Origin: Mesostigma viride
Lineage: Eukaryota; Streptophyta; Mesostigmatophyceae; Mesostigmatales; Mesostigmataceae
Length of the DNA: 64,000 nt
Reading direction: 5' to 3'
Assembly: GCA_009746045.1 (NCBI GenBank)
Contig: RPFO01000276.1
Span: 3,893,771 to 3,957,770, forward strand
Position numbers and translations under genes: made by a program. Every line of letters starts with the position of its first letter. Position 1 is the stretch's first letter. Shown piece after piece: positions 55,935 to 64,000 of this stretch. Under the pieces are notes generated by a model. It ran no database searches, had not been told where the DNA came from, and saw only the letters and a list, made by a program, of their open reading frames with translations.

Positions 55935-56850
55935 ATCAAGGAGACAACCAGCGCAGGCCAGAAATCGGGAGCATCCGGACCATGGTAGCTTGAGCCTGCC
56001 GTTATCTTGTCCGCGTGTTCGAGTCGTTCAGGATGATGAAGATGAATGGTGATGGAAATGTGTATCCGTGTGCATTGAAATTATTCTGATCAGACACTCC
56101 GCAAAGGTGAAAACCTTTGCGTTCAGTGCCGGGCCGCGGAAAACGCGGAAAACGCGATCTGCAAATGAATCCGACCGGAATCGAACTGGGGACCTCTCGC
56201 ACCAATTTTGCTGACTATAGGACGGACGTCTCCGGTTACCATGGCATCGCCAACTTACACCTACAGTCATCCGCAAAAGTTCTCCTGTCCGGGGAGTGAT
56301 GCAAGCCTTTCGGATTTGGTACTAGATAAATCACTCGAGATCTGTGTGTAGGAGTACTACACACGTGTCTGCACGCGAGACTTGTTCAGTCTCGCACCGT
56401 GAGACGGGCTGAACACGGCTGAATCCTTCTTTAGAAGGGGGCGTAGCCGGTACTATCGAAATCAGCCAAGCGTATATTCTGATCAGACACTCCGCAAAGG
56501 TGAAAACCTTTGCGTTCAGTGCCGGGCCGCGGAAAACGCGGAAAACGCGATCTGCAAATGAATCCGACCGGAATCGAACTGGGGACCTCTCGCACCAATT
56601 TTGCTGACTATAGGACGGACGTCTCCGGTTACCATGGCATCGCCAACTTACACCTACAGTCATCCGCAAAAGTTCTCCTGTCCGGGGAGTGATGCAAGCC
56701 TTTCGGATTTGGTACTAGATAAATCACTCGAGATCTGTGTGTAGGAGTACTACACACGTGTCTGCACGCGAGCGATTGAAATTATGGCTGGCTTACGTGT
56801 AGAGCGACTAGATGACCTAGACGGTGGGGCCGGAAACAGCATGCTGGATT
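55935..56850 (+). repeat. dispersed repeat family copy split by a SINE
   Basis: The family sequence runs 55935-56084 and continues at 56786-56850 after the insertion. It starts with ATCAAGGAGACAACC, preceded at 55915 by a second, slightly different copy of that 15-mer. Confidence 0.82.
56074..56785 (-). mobile_element. dimeric tRNA-Pro-related SINE with 11-bp target duplication
   Basis: ATTGAAATTAT at 56074-56084 and 56775-56785 flanks 690 bp. The empty site is seen at 20170-20185. The insert is two identical-looking 295-bp units (56085-56379, 56478-56772) joined by 98 bp. Each unit has on the minus strand a 57-bp tRNA-like segment (56170-56226 and 56563-56619). Its ends TCCGTCC/GGTCGGA pair with one mismatch, and it holds TTGGTGCGAGAGGTCCC and AGTTCGATTCC, close to the anticodon-to-T-arm half of tRNA-Pro. 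The D-arm side is shrunken, so it is not a working tRNA. Alternative reading: a miniature terminal-repeat retrotransposon, but 11 bp is long for LTR integration. Confidence 0.75.
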
Positions 56851-57039
56851 ATACAGTGCAATGCACAGGTTTACCAGACTCTCAGCTCGTGAGTCTAGTT
56901 TTGATTGTGCACAGCACTGTACAGCTAATGGCGCCTCCGGGCATGAGGGAAGGCGGGAGTACATCTGCCCCAGCCATATTCCCAGTGTGAAATATACAGA
57001 GATGAAAAGCACTCTGTGTTAATTATTGTGCGCTCCCTG

Positions 57040-57115
57040 GCAAGGGAATACGTGCTACATGATCTCCCAACGGAGTCATGTTGTGATTTAATTTTAATTT
57101 TAATTAATTAATTAT
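57040..57115 (+). mobile_element. solo retroelement 3' end with hairpin
   Basis: GGCAAGGGAATACGTGCTAC, hairpin at 57059-57079, then ATGTTGTGATTTAATTTTAA and an AATT tail. Same order as 55250-55320 but without coding sequence. Confidence 0.7.
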
Positions 57116-57343
57116 CAATGCTTGCAAGTTTTCAAATGCACGTGTACGGATCAAGTGCAAGTTCATGTATGGGCATGTGGTTAGTATTATTCTGATTAGT
57201 TCCTTGTTCTGTCTCTTCTAATTCAGTCAATATTCAACCATCCTTTCCAACAAATATGGAATTCGTTTGCGGTTTTACCCGTGGGCTAGCATACTACATG
57301 AGCATGAATAAGGCATCCCATGCATTGCCTGCGGCAGGCTCCA

Positions 57344-60300
57344 TCACGCTGTGTTCTTAGTTGAGACAGACAAGTCCTGCGGCGCCACGCATTGCTTCAG
57401 GGCTTGGAACACATCCAGTGTGGTGGCATCCACACCAAACTTGCTCAGCTGCCGGCCATATTCCTGCAGCAATGCGAGTAGCCAGCATGACCACAAAGAT
57501 GCAACGTAAGAGCTTTGCCAACAAGCAGAAGCAAAGAGACACCGCTTCCAACGCACACATCCAAAAGCATGCTTGCACCACTGCCACCTATGGAAGTATC
57601 TGGCTGGAAAACATGGCAAATGCATGCACCCTCCCCATGACACCACGCTTGTTGACTCAGTACCCCTAAGCAACTCACCTGGACATCCAGCACCAGTTGT
57701 GCGCAGATCTTGTCCGTGTCGGAAACACCTGCACCGCCGGCATTGGCGCCACCGGCTGCCATGGCGTTGGGCCCGCTCGTGGAGCCCGCGCGCGTCTTGA
57801 GCCGCTTGAGGGAGGTCTCTGTCTTCCGCACCTGTGGCGAGGGAGGGGAGCATACAGCACACCGCGGAAAGATGGCGTCAAACGAGCCATGTTGACTGGT
57901 CAAAGGTGGCTGCGAAGAAAGATGGCAAGAGCATACCGGCAGCCACCTGTGCATGGATACCACAAGTGCAAACCCGACCCTCCATTCTGTGGGCATAACA
58001 TCCTATCCTGCTGCAAGAGGCGGCCCTGGACCAGAAATGAGTACCATCCGCCCGGGGTCCCATTCAGTCATGGTGCCGACCCGGTCAATGATCCTGTGTC
58101 CCTAGTGTGCGGGCCAGGCGGCCGATTACTCCCGTAGGGCCCAGGCTGCTATCCCCTCATGTGGTGACCCTGGTGTACCTTTCCCACCCTGGCGTTGTTC
58201 CCTGCTTGTGGTACCCCACTACTGCCCTCCTACCGCGCTCACAAGGCGACTCGCTTCCCCTGCTACCATGCGGATCCTGTACCTTGGCCCTGCCGGGGTG
58301 AGCCCGTATCCATTCCCCTGCTGTGTCGACCCGACATTTGTTCCACATTATTTCCGTCCTCTACATACCGGATACGCTTCCCCTACCGTGGTGTTGTCCC
58401 CCTGTCTGGCGTGAGCTGGTATCTGATCCCTCGTCGTGCTGATCAGGTAACGTGATTACGATGCCATGACGATGTGACATGATTCCTCACCGTGGTGACG
58501 ATCGAATCGCTCCTCCTGTACCTTGCTAATAATATCCATGGTCCTCACCGTGGTGACCAGGTCGTTGGCCATCTCCTCGTATCGGCCGGTGACGCGCGTG
58601 ACGACTGCCAGCACCAGCGACGTGCGGCTCTCGGGGGACAGGTACGCCGCGCGCTCGCCCTCCACAAACGCCTGCGCCGGTGGGTGGAGGGGAGAAAGGC
58701 AGGGGAGAGGGCAGCAGACAACGGGATGCCAGCAGAATGGAGGTGGCAGCAATCAGCACGAGCGCAAAGGGCATTTGTTGTTGTTTGGTTTCGGCCAGGG
58801 AAGAGGACGGGGGGGTGGCAAGGGGAAGATGTTGAGCACCTTGCTTTTACTGCAGTGACTGGGAGCGATACTAGTCCAGGGTTTCATGTTATTGCGGTTC
58901 AAGTACACAGGGTAATGCACCTCGGGATTCCTTATTGGCCACCCAGGGAGGGATGTGCTGGATGACAGCACCATTCCTTCCATGCAACCCGCCAGTGCGA
59001 CGGAGGCCACGGGCCCCTGCCAAACCTATCCAAGACCGGCAGCAAGAAAAGCACTGGCTGTTGTAGGCGGGCATGTTTTGCATGGCGCAGAAAGCTACCC
59101 AACACAATGACTCGCGCCGTGTGGTCCGCGCGTCATGCTCCCCCATGCCTGCTTTGCGTGGTGTTTCCAAGGCATACGTGCGTGTGAGGCCCCACCTTGA
59201 GCGGCTGCAGCACCCCCGGCACAAAGTGTGAGTGCCGCGTAGGCAGCGGCTTGTTGGTCATGCGGTAGGTGGCCGTGATGCCCCGCAGCTGCTTCAGCAC
59301 CTGCGACGCACCAGTGATGGGGGTTTGGGGGAGGGGGGGGGGGGAAGGGGGGGGAAGGGGGGGGAAGGGGCACATGCGGAAGACGGAGGGGGGGGGGCGC
59401 ATGCCAGCACAGGTTACGACAGCACTTGTGCCACAGGTTATGCCAGGGTGTGCTTCTGTGCTGCCATGGCCAAGGCGGGCTGGGGGATGGGCAGGCACAC
59501 ATCATGGTCCCATGTGTCCAGGTAGTGGCACCAGACCGGTAGGGAGCGGCACGGCAGAGGAGAGGGGATGGCGACAGGTGTACAGGTGTGGCCAGGTCGA
59601 TGCATGCACGGGTAAATGAGCCGTACAGGGGTGGATGCCAGTGCACAGGCACCATATCTGGCCAACAGCAAACAAGCAAACCGCAGCAACTTATAAAAAC
59701 GAACAAGACAAGAGAAGCGCCGGATCACCAGGTGCTGCTGCATGCATACACGCTGGCTACCACAGACGCTGGCAGCCCGCAGCTAGTGGTGTGAGGTCGA
59801 CAAGCCATGGGAGAATCCTGGCCCTATAATAGAGGCAACAGTGTTGCAATAGCAGGACCTCCTGCGTCACAGTTCTACTTCTGCACATGTCGGCAAGAAA
59901 GTGTGAGACATCCACCACGCCATGCTGGCAGCTGGCAAGATTCCTCGGGCATGGCTTGTACCACCAGCCGCATGTGGCTCCGAGGGCCACGTGGGCGTGG
60001 TGAGTCATCGGCGGCTGGCGATGGAACAGCACCTAGTGGCCACATCCATCCAAAAGAAGTGCAGCAGAAGCTGGTCGCAGGATGGAAAGAACGGGCATGT
60101 ATTGCTCGACCCAAGTAAAAGTATGACTGGACCCAAGTTCAATTCTGCATGCACTTAGAGACGCAGTGGACGACAAAAGGCACCACGCAAACGCACTGTC
60201 ACATCGCAGACAAATTAAAGTTTCACAGCATCCATCCCTCCATGCAACAAAGTACATACATTTCCTTCCTTAGTTCAAACACAGTTCTATTTCATAACTA

Positions 60301-60893
60301 GGATGCTACAGAGATATCCCGAGCACCCTATGCACCCTATCCTACTGGCAAACTCGACACCCACCTCAACACACTTATCCACCACCGCGTCGGTCATGAT
60401 GTCCTCCACCGCCTCCACCGGTTCCAACAGCTGCGCGACGCATGCCTCCATCGCAGCCCGCACGGCCGACCCTGTCACCTGCGGCGCGCCGTGGTCGCTG
60501 CCACCCGTGTCCGCCCCCGGTGCGCGCCCACCATGCACTGACCCTGGTTCTGAGTGGCTTCCGTCATGGCCTGTGTCGACGTGCCCCCCGTGGCCCCCGT
60601 GCCGGCTGCCAATAGACAAAGCCGGGGACAACAGCGACGGCTCCGCGGGTGAGGGGGCAGCATGGGCACCTGGGGTGGCCGCGGGGGTGGAGGTGGACGA
60701 ACCCCCCATCGTGGTGGCATGCGGAGCCTCTGCGGTCTCAGGCAGGGCAAGCTTCGACAGCACCAGCTTGACCAGCTCCGTTTTCACCTTGGACGATAGC
60801 AGTAGCATGTCATGGTGTACCTGTATGGGGTTGGAGGGGTGGGTTGGAGGGGTGGGATGGAGGGTTGGTGGAAGCGTTAAAGGGGGGTTGGAA

Positions 60894-60931
<38 letters not shown>

Positions 60932-63785
60932 AAGTCGAGCGGCAACAGTGCAAGTGGTCTTTGGACAAACAGCGTCCTCGTTCCGCCTAGAGAATCGAAA
61001 CTCGAACTTGTTTCTTGGTTGGGGGGACCAACACCAGGTCCACCCACCCACAGTGACGAGGTCCGTCCACCCATCCGTCCACCCACCAGGCCAGGTGCAT
61101 CCACATATCAAGGCGAGGGCTGTCCATGTACCAAGATGAGGTCTTCTGCCGTTGCGTTGAGCGCCCACTGCCCCGAGGACGCATCGCTGTCGTCCCCACG
61201 CGTGCCAGGTGGCGGACTCTTCGTGGCCGCCCTGGTGGCCTTGCGTGCGTCCACGCCGGCCAGCAGCCACGACACGTACCTGGCAGCCAGTGGTCCAGCG
61301 GTGAAGGTGGCAAGGGGGCGGGCGGTGGAAGGGCAAGGGAAGGAGACGGAACATTTATCCATCCACAATTTGCAGGATGAAACAGGCGGTTGCAACATGA
61401 GTGGGGTACCACATAAGGGGGGTGCCACATCAGGGGGCCCGCCACATAAGGGATTTGTAACATAAGGGGGGTGCCGCATAAGGGAGCTGCCCCATAAGGG
61501 GGGTGCCCCATAAGGGGTTTGCCACGTAAGGGGAGTGCCATGCAACATGGGGCCACGTAAGCAGCTGACTTGATAAAGCGGCTAAGGGCAGTCTACCAAG
61601 GGGAGCTCGTCTAGGGACGAGTGAGTCTCTGCATCATGAGATAGGGCAGACGAGTCAGGACCAGAAGCCGCCACGCCGACTCACCAAATTTTTTATGCGG
61701 TTGAGTGTCTTCCGTCCCAATGTCACTCATTGATAGGACTGCACAAAGCTTGCAACTAGTCAACCTCGAAAGTCGGGAACCTCCCCAACACGACAGCAAA
61801 GCAGGTGGCGCGCACCTGGCCAGCAGCTGCAGGGTGAGGCGGAAGAACCGGTCGGCGACACCTGGCACGTACACCTCCTCGTGCCAGCATGAGCGCACGC
61901 ATTCGACCACCTTGGCCGACTGCTGCAGCGCGAGGGTCTTGCCCGCGCCGCCCCCACGACCACCCCCTCCCCCTCCGCCACCGCCGCCAGCCGCCACGGG
62001 CGTCAGCATCGGCGCGGCGAGAGCGGCGTCCAGCGCGCCCGCAATGTCCTGGAAGCGCAGCGTGAAGTAGACTGTCAAATTCCACTTCTTTAGGAAGTCG
62101 GCATAAGGGGCGTGGCCGCGGAACACGGCGAGCGCCGCCTGCGTGGGGAGATACTCTGGCAAACCAATGCACGGGGAAGCCAGAAACAAATACAAGGCAA
62201 CCAGAAACAAATACAAGGCAACCAGAAACAAATATAAGGCAACCAGAAACAAATATAAGGCAACCAGAAACAAATATAAGGTGAAACCATGCATGAGACA
62301 ACCAAGAACAAATAGTAGGAGGTGAAGGAAGGCGTGAGGCATCTAGGAACAAATACGAGGCGAACCAATGCATGAGACAACTGCCGTGTGGGCACGCACC
62401 TTGCCAACTGAGTTTCCTCTAGTGTCGGTGAGCGTCTAGCGGCTCCAAGGGAAGGGGCTGAACATGTTGCACCCAACACAAATCAACCATCACAGGCAAG
62501 ATGTCTACTCCGCTCAACCCACCTGCCCCCCAACAACCCATGAAAACGATACATGCATAAACAAAGACAAAGAGCCCACTACATGAGCCAGGTACCCCAC
62601 CCACCCTCGAGCGCGGCCAGAAAGTCCATGGACGCATTGTAGTGCTGGAGAAACGCGGCCGGGTTGCCGGGTGAGAACACGTGGGGCCGCCTCTCGGCCA
62701 GCACAGCCAGCACCTGCTTCAGCACGCTGTTGCAGAGGAAGTCGAACGAGTGGAGGCCCGAGTTGGCTGCCGGCACACGCACACGAGGGCGTTGGGGGAG
62801 GGGGCGGCAGTGCAGAGGTGCATACACGTCAGCAGGGATGCATGGACGTAAGCAGGGATGCATGGGCGTAAGCAGGGATGCATGGGCGATAGGAAAGGGC
62901 GATAGCAAACAGGCACAACAAGATGTGTTCCTGTATTCATGTGTTGATTTGTGTATTGATACGTGCTGGCGCGTCACAGGTGCAGGGCCGTGTGTTGCAG
63001 GGAGGGTGTGCTTGGGGGGAAAAGCTTATTGGTTTAGGGTTCAGGGCTCACAGGCGTGGGTGGTAAGCATGGGTAGTGCGCACAGGAGACCAAGCCATCC
63101 CAGAGCAATGGTCCTGTTGCAATGGTGGGCGTGGTCTTGTGCGTGGTCTTGTGCGTGGCCTTGTGTCTGGTCGTGTGCTTGGTAGTGTGCGTGGTCTTGT
63201 GTGCGGTCTTCTGTGTGGTCTTGTGCGTGGTCTTGTGTGTGGTCTTGTGCGTGGTCTTGTGCGTGGTCTTGTGCGTGGTCTTGTGCGTGGTCTTGTGCGT
63301 GGTCTTGTGCGTGGTCTCGTGCGTGGTGTGGCGCAATGGGGGGCCGCGTGCTGCACGTGCGCTGTCCCCGTGCCGGGTGAAAGCACTAGGGGACCCAGAC
63401 AACAAAAGGTGGGCGCAGCCGGCAGGGCACACCCAGCGGGAAAATGGAGCGGTGGCGCTGATGGGGCACATTGCAGCGTGTTCACACCGAGGGGGGTTGA
63501 TTGGGGGCATCATTTGTTGTTCGTGGCATGGCTGGGCAGGAGGGGCGTATCTAAAGCCAGCACACGTGCGCACCATCACACGTGCGCGCACTGTCCTATA
63601 TGCGCGCGTGATGGCATACGCCTGCGCGCTTGCATGCATACGCGAGCGCCCTAGCAAACGTGATGTCGTGCATGCGGGGGCGCACGTACCTGACAGCGTG
63701 AGCTCGATGAGGTAGCCACACTCGGCCTTGACTGCGTCCGTCACCGCCCGATAGATGGACGCCAGGTCATCGCCAGACAGCCCGC
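57344..63785 (-). CDS. COG2: conserved oligomeric Golgi complex subunit 2 (3' part, 9 exons; 5' end beyond window)
   Basis: COG2 is a lobe A subunit of the COG tethering complex, which retrieves Golgi glycosyltransferases by retrograde vesicle traffic. Complement exons are 63785-63690, 62766-62605, 62155-61816, 61279-61132, 60820-60365, 59300-59196, 58671-58549, 57831-57679 and 57463-57344. All are bounded by AG/GT with matching phases and give about 567 residues. Diagnostic segments, in order: NSGLHSFDFLCNSVLKQVLA, SPGNPAAFLQHYNASMDFLA, FLKKWNLTVYFTLRFQDIAG, CWHEEVYVPGVADRFFRLTL, LRGITATYRMTNKPLPTRHS, AVVTRVTGRYEEMANDLVTT and QEYGRQLSKFGVDATTLDVF, matching plant COG2 as I know it. Insertions of Gly (about 62000) and a Ser/Pro/His/Gly-rich linker (60450-60730) are unlike plant homologues. 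The first visible exon begins in phase within a codon, so earlier exons lie past 64000. Confidence 0.9.
59331..59398. repeat. G-rich tract in COG2 intron
   Basis: Several runs of 7-13 G separated by AA or A. Possible G-quadruplex. Length uncertain in assembly. Confidence 0.9.
60894..60927. repeat. 34-bp poly(G) run in COG2 intron
   Basis: Uninterrupted G from 60894 to 60927, preceded by GGTTGGAGGGGTGGG-type repeats. The true length is doubtful. Confidence 0.95.
61385..61545. repeat. minisatellite of about 20 bp in COG2 intron
   Basis: Variants of CATAAGGGGGGTGCC(A/G)CATAAG occur about seven times. Confidence 0.85.
62180..62300. repeat. 21-bp minisatellite in COG2 intron
   Basis: About five copies of ACCAGAAACAAATAYAAGGCA, with degenerate copies on the right to about 62370. 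Confidence 0.95.
63127..63330. repeat. 12-bp minisatellite in COG2 intron
   Basis: About 17 copies of GTGGTCTTGTGC, some with base changes (GTGT, GTCGTG). Open in several frames, hence Thr-His-Lys-type artefact frames. Confidence 0.95.
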
Positions 63786-64000
63786 CTGCGATTGGCACAG
63801 GGTGGTGCAGGGGCGTGCGTGCCCGGTGCGCGGCAAGGAGGTGGGATGGGTGATTGCCACCGGCACCACCCAGTGCCAGGTCATGATGGGGACCCCACGT
63901 CAACCAGGTTCGCCAGACCGAACCCGCATCTGGCTACGTACGATCAGGGGCCTGCACCTAGACCAGATCCAAGATGCCAGAAGAACCGAGTTGAAACTGG
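63786..64000. other. COG2 intron or 5' region, no exon seen
   Basis: The acceptor for the first visible COG2 exon is at 63787-63786. No further exon of the gene can be recognised up to the window edge. Confidence 0.5.

Noticed and set aside
56170..56226. functional tRNA-Pro gene
   Set aside because: Only 57 bp, D arm and 5' half of the anticodon arm are missing. It lies in a duplicated mobile unit, so it is tRNA-derived, not a tRNA gene.

Overview
The window is nuclear DNA of a photosynthetic eukaryote, most likely a green alga of the prasinophyte type (inference). All four real genes are split by GT-AG introns with consistent phases. Two of them encode plastid-type proteins. Exons are GC-rich, and introns and intergenic DNA are packed with microsatellites, satellites and transposable elements. 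There are no operons, ribosome-binding sites or CRISPR arrays, and no intact tRNA or rRNA gene was recognised. I could not run a database search, so the organism is not identified.

Layout: 1-11000 is dominated by two tandem satellite arrays of one family (733-bp units at 131-5350, 697-bp units at 8585-10972), separated by two (CCAG)n tracts. A plus-strand gene for a DUF3119-family (cyanobacterial/plastid) membrane protein lies at 14623-19531. From 20.6 to 32.2 kb is a nest of mobile DNA: near-identical, oppositely oriented fragments of a non-LTR retrotransposon with a restriction-like endonuclease. One fragment is split by a 7221-bp DNA element with 32-bp terminal inverted repeats, which itself carries a SINE-like insertion, a fold-back repeat and about 1 kb of tetranucleotide repeats.

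A minus-strand gene at 33916-41583 encodes a type II membrane GT29 (sialyltransferase-like) glycosyltransferase whose stem is replaced by more than 1100 low-complexity, glutamine-rich residues. It is divergent from a seven-exon RimO-type radical-SAM methylthiotransferase gene (42698-52858, plus). The last RimO intron holds a hAT-like element and a TTAA-flanked element almost back to back. The 3' two thirds of a COG2 (Golgi tethering complex) gene occupies 57344-63785 on the minus strand and runs off the right edge. Between RimO and COG2 are short 5'-truncated retroelements and a dimeric tRNA-Pro-related SINE, two of them with perfect 11-12 bp target duplications.

The genes do not form one pathway. 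GT29 and COG2 both belong to Golgi glycosylation (COG retains glycosyltransferases in the Golgi), while DUF3119 and RimO point to the plastid (RimO possibly the mitochondrion). The most notable content is the mobile DNA, where insertion sites can be read exactly because the empty site is known from a sister copy or from target duplications.
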